From: Candidatus Eiseniibacteriota bacterium | GTDB lineage: Bacteria > Eisenbacteria > RBG-16-71-46 > SZUA-252 | Reading direction: 5' to 3' | NCBI GenBank assembly: GCA_005893165.1 | Contig: VBOR01000062.1 | Span: forward strand, 1-41,313 | DNA: 41,313 nucleotides | In this document: positions 1 through 10,634 of the stretch, piece by piece | Numbering within the stretch: position 1 is the first letter of the stretch | Layout: every line of letters begins with the position of its first letter | Notes under the pieces: generated by a model | Told to the model about the DNA's origin: nothing | Database searches by the model: none | What the model saw: the letters and a program-made list of their open reading frames with translations, nothing else | Program-made: the position numbers and the translations under genes

Positions 1-994
1 GGACGGCTGGGCGGCCAGGCCGACGTGCACGGCGTCGCCGGGACGTGGCGCGACCTCACCGACAGCGTGAACTTCATGGCCAGCAACCTCACGGCCCAGG
101 TGCGGAACATCGCGGACGTGACCAAGGCGGTGGCCAACGGCGACCTCTCGCGCAAGATCACCGTGGACGTGAAGGGAGAGATCCTCGAATTAAAAGATAC
201 GGTGAACCGGATGGTGGACCAGCTGAGCTCCTTCGCCTCGGAGGTGACGCGCGTGGCGCGCGAGGTGGGGACGGAAGGGAAGCTGGGGGGCCAGGCGGAC
301 GTGAAGGACGTGGCCGGCACCTGGAAGGACCTCACCGACAGCGTGAACTTCATGGCCTCCAACCTCACGGCCCAGGTGCGAAACATCGCCGAGGTCACCA
401 CGGCCGTGGCGAATGGAAACCTCTCCAAGAAGATCACGGTGGACGTGCGCGGGGAAATTCTCGAATTGAAGGACACCGTGAACCGGATGGTGGATCAGCT
501 CCGCTCCTTCGCGGCCGAGGTGACGCGCGTGGCGCGCGAGGTGGGAACGGAAGGGAAGCTGGGCGGGCAGGCGGACGTGAAGGGCGCGGCTGGCACCTGG
601 AAGGACCTCACCGACAGCGTGAACTTCATGGCGTCGAACCTCACGGACCAGGTGCGGAACATCGCCGAGGTCACGACCGCGGTGGCGCACGGGGACCTCT
701 CGAAGAAGATCACGGTGGACGTGCGCGGGGAAATTCTCGAATTGAAGGACACCGTGAACCGGATGGTGGATCAGCTCCGCTCCTTCGCGGCCGAGGTGAC
801 GCGCGTGGCGCGCGAGGTGGGTACGGAGGGACGGCTGGGCGGCCAGGCCGACGTGCACGGCGTCGCCGGGACGTGGCGCGACCTCACCGACAGCGTGAAC
901 TTCATGGCCAGCAACCTCACGGCCCAGGTGCGGAACATCGCGGACGTGACCAAGGCGGTGGCCAACGGCGACCTCTCGCGCAAGATCACCGTGG
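1..994 (+). repeat. Tandem 276-bp HAMP-coding repeats, with a 166-bp exact duplication
   Basis: Three full 276-bp units (1-276, 277-552, 553-828) and part of a fourth (829-994) encode 92-residue HAMP modules. Bases 1-166 and 829-994 appear identical, exactly three units apart, while the units between them differ at many positions. Further, more diverged HAMP units continue to about 1480. Identity over 166 bp that ends at the frameshift point suggests either recent unequal recombination or an assembly fold in the repeat. Confidence 0.85.
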
Positions 995-1035
995 GGGAGT
1001 GTCGGGCGTGTGGAAGGATCTCACCGACAACGTGA
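1..1035 (+). CDS. HAMP-repeat sensor protein fragment (5' part of a hybrid kinase)
   Basis: The reading frame is open from the first base, so the true start lies outside the window. It encodes just over three HAMP-type units of 92 residues, each with the landmarks [44 protein letters not shown] and VAREVGTEG. Such tandem HAMP arrays occur in Nik1/group III-type hybrid kinases, where they relay osmotic or other stress signals to the kinase. After KITV (about 994) the frame leaves the repeat, gives about 14 unrelated residues and stops. The HAMP array resumes at once in another frame, in the next entry. The two pieces are almost certainly one gene split by a frameshift or by misassembly of the repeat. 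Confidence 0.8.
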   Translation, partial: GRLGGQADVHGVAGTWRDLTDSVNFMASNLTAQVRNIADVTKAVANGDLSRKITVDVKGEILELKDTVNRMVDQLSSFASEVTRVAREVGTEGKLGGQADVKDVAGTWKDLTDSVNFMASNLTAQVRNIAEVTTAVANGNLSKKITVDVRGEILELKDTVNRMVDQLRSFAAEVTRVAREVGTEGKLGGQADVKGAAGTWKDLTDSVNFMASNLTDQVRNIAEVTTAVAHGDLSKKITVDVRGEILELKDTVNRMVDQLRSFAAEVTRVAREVGTEGRLGGQADVHGVAGTWRDLTDSVNFMASNLTAQVRNIADVTKAVANGDLSRKITVGECRACGRISPTT

Positions 1036-1040
1036 ACTCC

Positions 1041-4000
1041 ATGGCCTCCAACCTCACCGGGCAGGTGCGGGGAATCGCGCGGGTCGTGACGGGGGTCGCG
1101 AACGGCGATCTCCGGCGGAAGCTCACCCTGGAGGCCAAGGGGGAGATCGCGCAGCTGGCGGACACGATCAACTCGATGATCGACACGCTCGCCACCTTCG
1201 CGGATCAGGTGACCTCGGTGGCGCGCGAGGTGGGCGTGGAAGGGAAGCTGGGCGGACAGGCGCGCGTGCCCGGCGCGGCGGGAACCTGGAAGGACCTCAC
1301 CGACAACGTGAACCAGCTCGCGGCCAACCTCACGACGCAGGTGCGCGCGATCGCCGACGTGGCGACCGCCGTGACCAAGGGGGATCTGACCCAGGAGATC
1401 AAGGTGGAGGCGCGCGGTGAGGTCGCCGTGCTCAAGGACACCACCAACGAGATGATCCGGAACCTGCGCGAGACCACGTCGAAGAACAGCGAGCAGGACT
1501 GGCTGAAGACGAACCTGGCCAAGTTCAGCCGCATGCTCCAGGGACAGAAGGACCTCCTCGCGGTGGGCCAGATGATCCTCTCGGAGCTGGCGCCGGTGGT
1601 GAACGCGCAGCGCGCGGCGTTCTATCTCATGGATCAGCCGGAGAAGGGGGAGCGGCTCACGCTGCTCGCGGGCTACGCGCTCGACGAGAAAACGAGCGCT
1701 TCGAAGGGCCTCAGGGTCGGGACCGGGCTCGTGGGGCAGTGCGCGCACGAGAAGCGGAAGATCCTCCTCGAGAAGGTGCCCGCCAAATACGGGAGGATCC
1801 GCTCGGGTCTGGTCGAGGCGAGCCCGCTCAGCGTGATCATCCTGCCCGTGGTCTTCGAGGGAGAGGTGCGCGGCGTGATCGAGCTCGCCTCCTTCGAGCG
1901 GTTCAGCCCGACGCACCAGGCCTTCCTGGATCAGCTCACCGAGACGATCGGGATCGTGATCAACACGATCGAGGCGAACACACGTACCGAGGACCTGCTG
2001 GCTCAGTCCCAGTCCCTGGCCGGCGAGCTCCAGCAGACGAACCAGGAATTACAAGAGAAGGCACGCCTCCTCGCGCATCAGAACGCCGAGGTGGAGCACA
2101 AGAACCGCGAGGTGGAACAGGCGCGTCAGGCGCTGGAAGAGAAAGCCTCGCAGCTCGCCCTGACGTCCAAATACAAGTCCGAGTTCCTCGCGAACATGTC
2201 GCACGAGCTCCGGACGCCGCTCAACAGCCTCTTGATCCTCTCGGATCAGCTTTCGAAGAACGCGACGGGGAACCTGAATCCACGGCAGATGGAATACGCC
2301 AAGACCATCCACGCTTCCGGGAACGACCTCCTGAACCTGATCAACGACATCCTCGATCTCTCGAAGATCGAATCGGGAACGGTGGCCGTGGATCTGAGCG
2401 ATCTGCGCTTCGCGGATCTCCACGGATTCGTCGAGCGAACCTTCAATCACGTGGCCGAGTCGAAGAATCTGGAATTCACCGTCAAGCCGTCGCCCGACCT
2501 GCCGCGCTCCATCCAGACGGACGCCAAGCGCCTGCAGCAGATTCTCAAGAACCTGCTCTCGAACGCCTTCAAGTTCACCCGGCAGGGAAGGGTCACGCTC
2601 GAGATCTATCCGGCGCGTTCCACGGTCCAGTTCGAGAATGCCACGCTGCGGGAGACGGACGCGGTCATCGCGTTCTCGGTCTCGGACACGGGGATCGGGA
2701 TTCCCCTGGAGAAGCAGCAGATCGTCTTCGAGGCGTTCCAGCAGGCGGACGGAAGCACCAGCCGCAAGTACGGCGGCACGGGGCTCGGGCTGGCCATCAG
2801 CCGCGAGCTGGGGTGGCTCCTGGGAGGAGAGATCCAGCTCGAGAGCTCGCCAGGCGAGGGGAGTCTGTTCACCCTCTACCTTCCGGCGAAGTTCGTCCCG
2901 GCGGCGCGCCGGCCGGCGCCCGACAACACGCCGGAGGGCAGGACTCGTCCGGCGATCACTCCCGGCGCGGTGGCGGTCGCGGAGCCCGTGGAGGAGCACG
3001 CGGCGGAGGACCCCGGGGACGACCGCGCCCAGATTGCCGCGGGGGACCGCGTCCTCCTGATTCTCGAGAACGACCGGGCCTTCGCGAAGATGCTCCTCGA
3101 CGTCGCCCACGACCATGGGTACAAGGCGCTGATCGCGGGATACGGCGCCACCGCGTTGAGCCTCACGGGAGAGTACGCCCCGCACGCGATCACCCTCGAC
3201 ATCTCCCTTCCGGACATCAACGGCTGGCGCGTGCTCGAGCGGCTCAAGAACTCCGCGGCCACGCGGCACATCCCCGTCTATGTCATCACCACGGACGAGG
3301 ACCGGGAACGCGCCCTTCGTGGGGGGGCGATCGGTATGGCCATGAAGCCGATCCAGACCCGGGATGCGCTCGATCAGATCCTGACCTCCCTGTTCCGCTA
3401 CGTGGACCGGAACGAGCGGGAGCTGCTCGTGGTCGAGGCGGATCCCGAGCGGCGCAAGAAACTGCGCCGGTTCCTTCCGAAGAACGGCGTCAAGCTCGTG
3501 GAGGTGGCCCCGGAGGAGGCGCTGGCCGAGCTGGCCAAGGGCTCGACCGACTGCGTGGTGCTGAATCCCGAGTTCCAGAACGGATCCGCCGAGATGATCG
3601 ACGAGGTCGTCAACGCCGGGAAGCTCTCCGGCGTGCCGGTGCTCATCCATCGTTCGGAGGAACTCTCGGAAGCGGCGGCCGAGACGGTGCGGCGCCTCGC
3701 GAAGACCGCCGTCGTTCGCGAGGTCCAGAGCCCCGAACGGCTCCTCGATCTGACCACGCTCGTCCTTCACCAGCGCCTGGAGGATCTGACGGAGCCGCAG
3801 CGTCAGGCGATCCTGGATCTCCGCAACGGAGACAAGACGCTGAACGGTCGCAAGGTGCTGATCGTGGACGACGACATCCGGAACATCTTCGCGCTGACCA
3901 GCACGCTCGAGCAGCACCACATGACGACGCTCGCGGCGGAAACCGGACGGGACGCGATCGCGATCTTGGAGGCGAACCCCGACGTGGACGTGGTCCTGAT

Positions 4001-4214
4001 GGACGTGATGATGCCCGAGATGGACGGACTGGACACGACGCGGGCGATTCGTCAGATCCGGCGGTTCCGGGATCTGCCCATCATCGCCGTGACGGCGAAG
4101 GCGATGAAGGGAGACCGGGAGAAATGCATCGACGCCGGGGCGTGGGATTACCTCGCGAAGCCGGTAGACCAGGACGAGCTGCTCGCCATGTTGCGGGCGT
4201 GGCTGGTCCGCTGA
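1041..4214 (+). CDS. Hybrid histidine kinase (HAMP-GAF-HisKA-HATPase-3xREC)
   Basis: HAMP coding in this frame already begins near 996 ([14 protein letters not shown]), so 1041 is only the first ATG after the break and not a natural start. From that ATG: two HAMP modules to about residue 150, a GAF domain (about 175-315), a coiled coil (about 320-380), HisKA with [10 protein letters not shown] (phospho-acceptor His about 388), and HATPase with DTGIGIP and GGTGLGLAI. Three receiver domains follow. The first (3045-3400) keeps LDISLPD. The second (3415-3780) is degenerate, with VLNPEF where the acceptor Asp belongs. The third (3850-4205) is intact with DVMMPEMDG. The layout matches cytoplasmic group III-type hybrid kinases, although any N-terminal membrane part would lie outside the window. 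A second kinase gene follows 10 bp downstream. Confidence 0.88.
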   Translation: MASNLTGQVRGIARVVTGVANGDLRRKLTLEAKGEIAQLADTINSMIDTLATFADQVTSVAREVGVEGKLGGQARVPGAAGTWKDLTDNVNQLAANLTTQVRAIADVATAVTKGDLTQEIKVEARGEVAVLKDTTNEMIRNLRETTSKNSEQDWLKTNLAKFSRMLQGQKDLLAVGQMILSELAPVVNAQRAAFYLMDQPEKGERLTLLAGYALDEKTSASKGLRVGTGLVGQCAHEKRKILLEKVPAKYGRIRSGLVEASPLSVIILPVVFEGEVRGVIELASFERFSPTHQAFLDQLTETIGIVINTIEANTRTEDLLAQSQSLAGELQQTNQELQEKARLLAHQNAEVEHKNREVEQARQALEEKASQLALTSKYKSEFLANMSHELRTPLNSLLILSDQLSKNATGNLNPRQMEYAKTIHASGNDLLNLINDILDLSKIESGTVAVDLSDLRFADLHGFVERTFNHVAESKNLEFTVKPSPDLPRSIQTDAKRLQQILKNLLSNAFKFTRQGRVTLEIYPARSTVQFENATLRETDAVIAFSVSDTGIGIPLEKQQIVFEAFQQADGSTSRKYGGTGLGLAISRELGWLLGGEIQLESSPGEGSLFTLYLPAKFVPAARRPAPDNTPEGRTRPAITPGAVAVAEPVEEHAAEDPGDDRAQIAAGDRVLLILENDRAFAKMLLDVAHDHGYKALIAGYGATALSLTGEYAPHAITLDISLPDINGWRVLERLKNSAATRHIPVYVITTDEDRERALRGGAIGMAMKPIQTRDALDQILTSLFRYVDRNERELLVVEADPERRKKLRRFLPKNGVKLVEVAPEEALAELAKGSTDCVVLNPEFQNGSAEMIDEVVNAGKLSGVPVLIHRSEELSEAAAETVRRLAKTAVVREVQSPERLLDLTTLVLHQRLEDLTEPQRQAILDLRNGDKTLNGRKVLIVDDDIRNIFALTSTLEQHHMTTLAAETGRDAIAILEANPDVDVVLMDVMMPEMDGLDTTRAIRQIRRFRDLPIIAVTAKAMKGDREKCIDAGAWDYLAKPVDQDELLAMLRAWLVR

Positions 4215-4224
4215 GGAGCACGAC

Positions 4225-6264
4225 GTGACGCGACCCGTGAACATCCTCGTCGTCGACGATCTTCCGACCCAGAGGCTGACGGTCGAGGCGGCGCTCGCGG
4301 ATCTCGGCGAGCGGATCGTCTCCGTCGGATCGGGACGGGACGCGCTGAAGTTCCTCCTGGAACACGAAGCGGCCGTCATCCTCCTGGACGTCAACATGCC
4401 GGAGATGGACGGCTTCGAGACCGCCACGCTCATCCGGCAGCGGAAGCGGAACGAGCACACGCCGATCATCTTCCTGACCGCGAACGCCGACGAGGTCCAG
4501 GCCGCGCGGGGCTATTCCGTGGGCGCCGTCGATTACCTGATCTGCCCGTTCGCTCCGGACGTCCTGCGCACGAAGGTGGGCGTGTTCGTCGCGCTCTCCC
4601 GCGCGAAGGACCAGGTGCGGCGCGAGGCGGAGCAGCGGGTGGCGCTCACGCGGGAGCAGGCGGCGCGGGCCGCGGCCGAAGAGCAGAGCAGCAGGTTGCG
4701 GGTGCTCGTGGAGATCGGCGGCGTGCTGACGCGGGCCGTGGACGGCTCTCCCTTCGAGAAGGAGCTCCTGGCACTCTTCGTCCCGCTCCTGGCGGACGAA
4801 GCCGGGATCGTCCTCAGCGCGACGGACGGGAGTCCCGGCAGCTCCACCTGGTTTCGCGCCGGAACGGGCGGCGACCGGAGCGGGCGTCTTCCCGGAGTGC
4901 CGCCGCCCGAGCTCGCGGACGCGGTGTCCGCGGTGCTCTCTTCCGGAAGGATCGAGAGGACCCGGGAGAGCTCGGGGGGCGTCACCGGAATCGCGCTCCC
5001 GCTCTCCGGAAGGTCCGGCATCTACGGCGCGCTCGGGATGTGCTCGGTCCGGCACTACTCGAACGCCGACCTCGAGCTGATCGAGATCATCGCGAGCCGC
5101 GCCGCGAGCGTTCTCGAGACCCGCAGGCTCTACCGCGAGCTTCAAGAACGGGACCGGCGCAAGGATGAGTTCCTCGCGATGCTCTCGCACGAGCTCCGGA
5201 ATCCGCTCGGCGCCATCACCTCGGCCGCCCAGGTGCTTCAGCTCGGCACGGCATCGACGGAGAAGGTGGAGCGGGCGGGCAGCGTCATCGCGCGGCAGTC
5301 CTTCCAGCTCTCGCGGATGCTGGACGACCTGCTCGAGGTCTCCCGCGTGACCACCGGACGCGTCCAGCTCACGGTCGAGCCGTTCGATCTTGGGGAGCTT
5401 GCGGCCAAGACGGTGGAGGCCCTGCGTGCCTCCGGCCGCATGAACGGACACGAGCTCGCCTTCAAGGCCGATCCCGTGATGGTCGAGGCGGACGTCGCGC
5501 GAACCGACCAGATCATCACGAACCTCCTCGTGAACGCGGCCAAGTACACGGATCCGGGGGGCAGGATCACGCTGCGGGTGAAGGCGGAAGGCTCCCAGGC
5601 GATCATCCGCGTATCCGACAACGGGATCGGGATCAGCGCGGAGCTCTTGCCGCGTCTCTTCGAGGTCTTCGTGCAGGGCCGGCAGGCGCTGGATCGGGCG
5701 CAGGGAGGGCTCGGGATCGGCCTGGCGCTCGTGCGCAAGCTCGCCCAGCTCATGGGAGGCACGGTAGACGCCAGGAGTCCGGGTCCGGGACAGGGAAGCA
5801 CCTTCGTCGTCCGATTGCCGCGCCTGATCGCGTCCCCGGTCAAGCTCAGCGAGAAGGCGCAGCCCCGCAACCTGCCGGGTGCCCTGCGTGTGCTCGTCGT
5901 GGACGACAACGCCGACGCGCGCGAGATGCTCCGCACCTTCCTCGATCTGGCTGGTCATCAAGTCCACGACGCGGTCAGCGGACCCGAAGCGGTCGAGAAG
6001 GCGGCGACGACCCTGCCCGATCTGGCGCTCGTGGACCTGGGCTTGCCAGGGTTCGACGGGCTGGAGGTGGCAAGACGCCTCCGAGCCGACGAGCGCACGC
6101 GGGGCATCCTGCTCTTCGCGATGACGGGCTACGGCCAGCCCGACGACAAGAGGAAGACCGCCGAAGTGGGATTCGACGGGCACATCGTGAAGCCGGTCAC
6201 GTCGGAGCAGCTCACGGAGGTGCTCACGATCAGCGCCGGGAGAGTCGCCCAGGCTCGCTCTTGA
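4225..6264 (+). CDS. Hybrid kinase with receivers at both ends (REC-GAF-HisKA-HATPase-REC)
   Basis: 679 residues from a GTG preceded by GAGGAG, which overlaps the stop of the upstream kinase. The tight spacing suggests one operon and translational coupling. The N-terminal receiver starts ILVVDD, with acceptor Asp about 55 in LLDVNMPEMDG. A coiled-coil linker leads to a GAF-like domain (about 155-300). HisKA has SHELRNPLGA with His about 322. HATPase has DNGIGI and a GLGIGLALV G-box. The C-terminal receiver starts LRVLVVDD, with Asp about 604 in LVDLGLPGFDG. No membrane segment is visible, so it is probably cytoplasmic. The N-terminal receiver may accept phosphate from the preceding kinase and control this one, making a branched phosphorelay. 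That partnership is inferred from adjacency. Confidence 0.88.
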   Translation: MTRPVNILVVDDLPTQRLTVEAALADLGERIVSVGSGRDALKFLLEHEAAVILLDVNMPEMDGFETATLIRQRKRNEHTPIIFLTANADEVQAARGYSVGAVDYLICPFAPDVLRTKVGVFVALSRAKDQVRREAEQRVALTREQAARAAAEEQSSRLRVLVEIGGVLTRAVDGSPFEKELLALFVPLLADEAGIVLSATDGSPGSSTWFRAGTGGDRSGRLPGVPPPELADAVSAVLSSGRIERTRESSGGVTGIALPLSGRSGIYGALGMCSVRHYSNADLELIEIIASRAASVLETRRLYRELQERDRRKDEFLAMLSHELRNPLGAITSAAQVLQLGTASTEKVERAGSVIARQSFQLSRMLDDLLEVSRVTTGRVQLTVEPFDLGELAAKTVEALRASGRMNGHELAFKADPVMVEADVARTDQIITNLLVNAAKYTDPGGRITLRVKAEGSQAIIRVSDNGIGISAELLPRLFEVFVQGRQALDRAQGGLGIGLALVRKLAQLMGGTVDARSPGPGQGSTFVVRLPRLIASPVKLSEKAQPRNLPGALRVLVVDDNADAREMLRTFLDLAGHQVHDAVSGPEAVEKAATTLPDLALVDLGLPGFDGLEVARRLRADERTRGILLFAMTGYGQPDDKRKTAEVGFDGHIVKPVTSEQLTEVLTISAGRVAQARS

Positions 6265-6314
6265 CGCAGCGTTTCCCCAATTCACCGTAGCCCAGAGAAA
6301 AGCCCGATTTGCCC

Positions 6315-6418
6315 AGCCAAACCCCCGACGATTGAGTCTCCGGCGCGCGACGCTCCTCTACGCGCATCTCATCGCCGCGAGCTTAGGCGCTCTACGACTC
6401 AATCGCGGGGGTTTGGCT
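6315..6418. repeat. Imperfect palindrome, unit 1 of an inverted pair
   Basis: The left arm at 6315-6338 begins AGCCAAACCCCCGACGATTG. It pairs with the right arm at 6396-6418 apart from one extra base, giving a stem of about 23 bp around a 57-base loop. The loop contains TCCGGCGCGCGACGCT and GCTTAGGCGCTCTA, which recur inverted in unit 2. A short sequence AGAGAAAAGCCCG at 6294-6306 flanks it and also recurs in unit 2. It lies between convergent genes. Confidence 0.8.
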
Positions 6419-6455
6419 TGCCGTCGTGGGCTCACGATGCGTTGTCGCGTAGGTA

Positions 6456-6566
6456 AGAGAAAAGCCCGGCGATTCAGCCATAGAGCGCCTAAGCCGCGTG
6501 CGTCGAGAAACGCGCACAGGCAAGCGTCGCGCGCCGGAGGCTGAATCGTCCGGGCTTTTCTCTGAG
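6456..6566. repeat. Imperfect palindrome, unit 2 (inverted relative of unit 1); possible two-way terminator
   Basis: The left arm AGAGAAAAGCCCGGCGATTC (from 6456) pairs with the right arm ending CCGGGCTTTTCTCT (to about 6563), again with one bulged base. The loop carries the reverse complement of the unit 1 loop landmarks (TAGAGCGCCTAAGC at about 6481, AGCGTCGCGCGCCGGA at about 6523). On both strands the long stem ends in CGGGCTTTTCTCT, so it could terminate transcription from the kinase operon on the plus strand and from lhr on the minus strand. The two-unit inverted design resembles REP doublets (REPINs) or a short MITE. Confidence 0.75.
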
Positions 6567-6587
6567 CTATGGGTTGAGGCTTCGTGC

Positions 6588-9500
6588 CTACGCGACGAGG
6601 ATGCGGCGGCGGGCCTGGGACGGGACCCGCGGCTGCGGCGTGAGGATGCCCTCGAGGTTCAGCGGATCTGCCGCGCTGAGCTTGAGTCCGCGTCCCGCGG
6701 CGCTCTTCGACCGCCGCAGGCGGCGCGTCAGCTCGATGGCCTCGGGTAGCGCGTACTGCTCTCCGGCGAACCGCTGCACGAACCGGCCCCCGCGCACGTC
6801 TCCGCGAAGCTCCCACAGCCGGTAGACCCGCACGAGATCCCGCCAGGGGATCGGAAGCCGCTCGCGGTCGACCACGCGACGGAACACGATCCCGTAGCGC
6901 GCGAGAAGGCGGCGCGCGGTGAATTCCACGAGACCTCCCGGCGCCGCGGCCGCAGTGTTCGTCCCGTCCCGAACGTCGGGCGTGCGCTCGAGATGCGGAG
7001 TCCGGAAGCGCGTCCATCGTCCCGCGGGCGCGAACGGCGCCCGCTTCATGACGCCTCGCCGGCGGCTCGGCGGCGTGATCAGGCGCCGCAGTCCGCTGAA
7101 CGAGTCGCACGTCACGATTCCGCGGCCGATGAGCTGCGCGAGCCCCATCTCCACATGCGAAGGGAGTAATCCGGATTCGCGCTGGAGCTCCTGCGTGAAC
7201 GAAGCCCCGCGCTTCTGAAGAAGGTCGAGCAGGATCGAGGCGTAGCTGGGAAGCGGCCCCGCTCCATTCCCGTTGGACCCGGTTTCGGAGGTATCGACCG
7301 GCGCCGCGAGCGCGAGCCAGGCGTCCAGATCCTCGCGCGGGAGAAGACAGACAGGCGTGGACCGGATCGGCGTGTTCCCGCCGCCCCAGAGGCGCCCCCA
7401 GACCAGCTCCCCCGAGAGGGTCACCTGGTCCAGCCACTCCTGCCGGTAGCCGCGGACACGGGCGGGCAGGATGCTCGATTCCCAGGCCGCCGCCGCGATC
7501 TCGAACCCGGCCAGCTGCCGCGCGACCTCGATCACGCCGCTCGGTCCCTCGAGAAGATATGCTTCGTCCGCGTGCTGCCAGCAGGCGAGGAAGCGCCAGA
7601 ATTCCGCTGCGGTGATCGGCTCGATCTCCCGGCGAAGCCGCTCGAGCGTGTCCCGGTGGATGCGCGCGAGAAGCCGCCGGTCGCACCAGGCCTGCCTGCC
7701 TCCGAGGCGGCAGCGGAGGACGACCCCCTCGCCCTCGAGCTCGAGGAGGAGCTGCTCCTCGGATCGCGGGACGCTGGGGCCCTCGCCGGATGGATCCCCC
7801 ACGAGGACCGGCCCGAGCGCCTCGAGCCTGCCGCGCAGGACCGTCTTGGGATCCAGGGATGCCTCGACGGCGCGCCACCGGATCGTGCCCTGCGGATCCT
7901 CGACTTCGAGCACGCGCCCCGCGGTCCGCAGCTCCTCGAGCCACGGCACCCAGTCCGAGGCCGCGGCTTCTTCCTGCGTGACGTATCCCATCCAGAGCAG
8001 CGCTTCGTGCATCTCCTCCACGTTCTGGGGCTCGGGCCAGGCCTGCTCGCGCACGCGATCGACCGCTTCCGCGTCCAGCGCCCCGAGGGTGTCTGCGATC
8101 TCGGGGTCGATGCGATGGCGGGCGGCCACGGCCTGCGTCCGCCGCTCTTCCAGCGGCGCGTCGTCCAGGAATCCATAGGGCATCACGTTCAGGATCCCGC
8201 GCGCGAACGCGGAAGGCTCGCGCGTGTCGATCGCGACCTTGCGGATGGTGCCGTCGCGGAGCCCGCGCAGCACGTCGAGGAATCCGTCCACGTCCATCGC
8301 CTCGTTCAAGCAGTCCTCGATGGTCTGCCGCACCATCGGATGCTCCCAGGGAATGGGCTGGTCCCCCGGGGGCAGCGTCTCGGGGCAGGCGAGCGCCTGA
8401 GGGAACGCCTTCACCAGCTCGTCCTCCGCGCGCATGCGGAGAAGGGGCGTGGGCACCCGCTTTCCGCCTCCCTGCGTGCGCGAGATCAGCAGCGAGCGCG
8501 CCAGATTCCACCTCCATCGCGTGCCGAACATCGGGGCGTCGAGGAGGGCCTGGACGAGGAGATCGCGCGCCACGTCCGGATGCAGGTACTGGAATACCTC
8601 CTCCAGAGGGAAGCTGTGCTGCGGCCCCAGCGAGAGCACGATGGCTTCGTCGTTGGCGGCCGCCTGGAGCTCGAAGCCGAATCCGCGGCAGAATCGCTTC
8701 CGGAGCGCCAGTCCCCACGCGCGGTTGATCCGTCCTCCGAAGGGAGCGTGCACCACGAGCTGCATCCCGCCCGATTCGTCGAAGAAGCGCTCGAGGACGA
8801 CGCACGTGGGCGTGGGCACCGCGCCGAGCCCCCGCGCGCCCTCGTTCAAAAACTCCGCCAGCTCCGAGGCCGCGGCACCCGAGAGCCCGACCTCGCGCCG
8901 CAGACGCTCCGGATCCCGCCCCTCTTCGCGCACGCGGCCGACCGCATCCGAGAGCTCGCGCGTTCGGGCGGGCGCCTCGCCGAGCCAGAAGGGAATGGTG
9001 GGGGGCGCGCCCTGGGCGTCCGCGACGCGCACGACGCCCGGCTCCACCCTGAGAATTCGCCAGGAGGCGTTTCCGAGCTGGAAGATGTCCCCGCCGTTCG
9101 CTTCCACCGCGAAGTCCTCGTCCAGCGATCCGACCAGCGTTCCCTCCGGCTCGATCAACACGCGATACTGTCCGGTGTCCGCGATCGCGCCTCCCGACGT
9201 GAGCGCTGTGATCGAGGCGCGCTTCGTACCGCGGAGCCTCCCGTGCACGCCGTCCCGGTGGAGGAGCGCCAGGCGGCCCTGCGTGTGCAGGCGGACCACG
9301 TCGTCGAATTCCTCGCGCTCGAGACCGCGATAGCTCCAGGCACGCCGGAACACCTCGAGGAGCTGCCGCTCCTCCCAGGTCTCCGGCACGCAGGCGGCCA
9401 CGATGTGCTGGGCGAGGATGTCGAGGGGACGACCGGGAGCAAGCGTGCGGTCCAGCACGCCGCGCCGGACCGAGTCCAGGAGCGCGGCCGCGGTCACCAG

Positions 9501-10634
9501 CTCGTCCTGAGTGAGGGGGAAGATCCGGCCCTTGGGAGTGCGTGCGAGCGCGTGGCCGCTCCGGCCCACGCGCTGGAGGAGGACCGAGATGGAGTAGGGC
9601 ACGCCCACCTGGATCACGAGGTCCACGTCCCCGATGTCGATCCCCAGCTCGAGCGAGGCGGTCGCGACCAGGGCGCGGAGGGACCCTTCCTTGAGTCTGC
9701 GTTCCGCATCGAGACGGCGCTCCCGCGCCAGGCTTCCGTGATGGCTCGTGACCTGCTCCTCGCCGAGGACTGTGGTCAGCCGGGCCGCGATCCGCTCGGC
9801 CAGCTTCCGGGTGTTCACGAACACGAGCGTCGTCCGGTGGGCCCGGATCAGGTCCGCCATCTTCTTGACGATCTCTTCCCAGGTTTCGTGGGAGCAGACG
9901 GTGCTCAGCGGGGAGTCGGGAAGCTCGACCGCGATGTCGAGGTCGCGGCGGTGCCCGATGTCCACGATCGCGCACTCGCGGCCCGCGCCGACGAGGAGAT
10001 GCGCGATCTCCTCCACCGGCTTCTGGGTCGCCGAAAGACCGATCCGCTGGAGCGGTCCCCGCACCAGCTCCTCCAGGCGCTCGAGCGAGAGCGCGAGGTG
10101 CGGGCCGCGCTTGTTTCCGGCGACCGCGTGGATCTCGTCCACGATCACCGTGCGCACCGTTTCGAGCATCTTCCGTCCCCCCGCGCTCGTGAGCAGGATG
10201 TAGAGGGACTCGGGCGTGGTGACCAGAATGTGCGGCGGCCGCTTGCCCATGGAGGTGCGCTGGCTCGAGGGCGTGTCCCCGGTGCGCACGAGCACGCGCA
10301 CCTTCGCGAGCTCGGGATCCCGTTCGCTCAGCTCCGCCAGCGGCCCTTGGAGATTCTTCTGGACGTCGTTTCCGAGCGCCTTCAGCGGCGAGACGTAGAG
10401 AACCTGCGTCTCGTCGGGCAGGTCCTTCCCCTGGCGGAGCAGCCCGTCGATCGCCCAGAGAAAGGCGGCCAGCGTCTTTCCGGTGCCGGTAGGGGCCGCG
10501 ATCAGGGTGTGCGCTCCGGACCGTATGTCCGGCCACCCCTCGCGCTGCGGGGGAGAGGGCGTGCCGATTCGCTCGGTGAACCAGCGCCGGACGGAGGGAT
10601 GAAACTGCTGCAGCGACATGCTCGGACCGTTCAT
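6588..10634 (-). CDS. lhr: Lhr-type ATP-dependent helicase
   Basis: 1348 residues. The helicase core starts with a Q-motif-like region and Walker A APTGTGKT. It continues with VDEIHAV (DEIH box), SATQKP (motif III) and QRVGRSGH (motif VI). A winged-helix and Lhr-core region follows, then a long C-terminal extension to the end. The length and extension match the large Lhr family (superfamily 2), 3'-to-5' translocases with roles in DNA repair and RNA:DNA unwinding. The ATG at 10634-10632 overlaps the purT stop as ATGA, so translation is probably coupled. An in-frame ATG five codons later (10619) is an alternative start. The gene converges on the kinase operon across the palindromic pair. Confidence 0.92.
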   Translation of the reverse strand: MNGPSMSLQQFHPSVRRWFTERIGTPSPPQREGWPDIRSGAHTLIAAPTGTGKTLAAFLWAIDGLLRQGKDLPDETQVLYVSPLKALGNDVQKNLQGPLAELSERDPELAKVRVLVRTGDTPSSQRTSMGKRPPHILVTTPESLYILLTSAGGRKMLETVRTVIVDEIHAVAGNKRGPHLALSLERLEELVRGPLQRIGLSATQKPVEEIAHLLVGAGRECAIVDIGHRRDLDIAVELPDSPLSTVCSHETWEEIVKKMADLIRAHRTTLVFVNTRKLAERIAARLTTVLGEEQVTSHHGSLARERRLDAERRLKEGSLRALVATASLELGIDIGDVDLVIQVGVPYSISVLLQRVGRSGHALARTPKGRIFPLTQDELVTAAALLDSVRRGVLDRTLAPGRPLDILAQHIVAACVPETWEERQLLEVFRRAWSYRGLEREEFDDVVRLHTQGRLALLHRDGVHGRLRGTKRASITALTSGGAIADTGQYRVLIEPEGTLVGSLDEDFAVEANGGDIFQLGNASWRILRVEPGVVRVADAQGAPPTIPFWLGEAPARTRELSDAVGRVREEGRDPERLRREVGLSGAAASELAEFLNEGARGLGAVPTPTCVVLERFFDESGGMQLVVHAPFGGRINRAWGLALRKRFCRGFGFELQAAANDEAIVLSLGPQHSFPLEEVFQYLHPDVARDLLVQALLDAPMFGTRWRWNLARSLLISRTQGGGKRVPTPLLRMRAEDELVKAFPQALACPETLPPGDQPIPWEHPMVRQTIEDCLNEAMDVDGFLDVLRGLRDGTIRKVAIDTREPSAFARGILNVMPYGFLDDAPLEERRTQAVAARHRIDPEIADTLGALDAEAVDRVREQAWPEPQNVEEMHEALLWMGYVTQEEAAASDWVPWLEELRTAGRVLEVEDPQGTIRWRAVEASLDPKTVLRGRLEALGPVLVGDPSGEGPSVPRSEEQLLLELEGEGVVLRCRLGGRQAWCDRRLLARIHRDTLERLRREIEPITAAEFWRFLACWQHADEAYLLEGPSGVIEVARQLAGFEIAAAAWESSILPARVRGYRQEWLDQVTLSGELVWGRLWGGGNTPIRSTPVCLLPREDLDAWLALAAPVDTSETGSNGNGAGPLPSYASILLDLLQKRGASFTQELQRESGLLPSHVEMGLAQLIGRGIVTCDSFSGLRRLITPPSRRRGVMKRAPFAPAGRWTRFRTPHLERTPDVRDGTNTAAAAPGGLVEFTARRLLARYGIVFRRVVDRERLPIPWRDLVRVYRLWELRGDVRGGRFVQRFAGEQYALPEAIELTRRLRRSKSAAGRGLKLSAADPLNLEGILTPQPRVPSQARRRILVA

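Noticed and set aside
2049-4469. Long minus-strand open frame opposite the hybrid kinase
   Set aside because: Antisense shadow of intact HisKA, HATPase and REC domains; composition is not protein-like.
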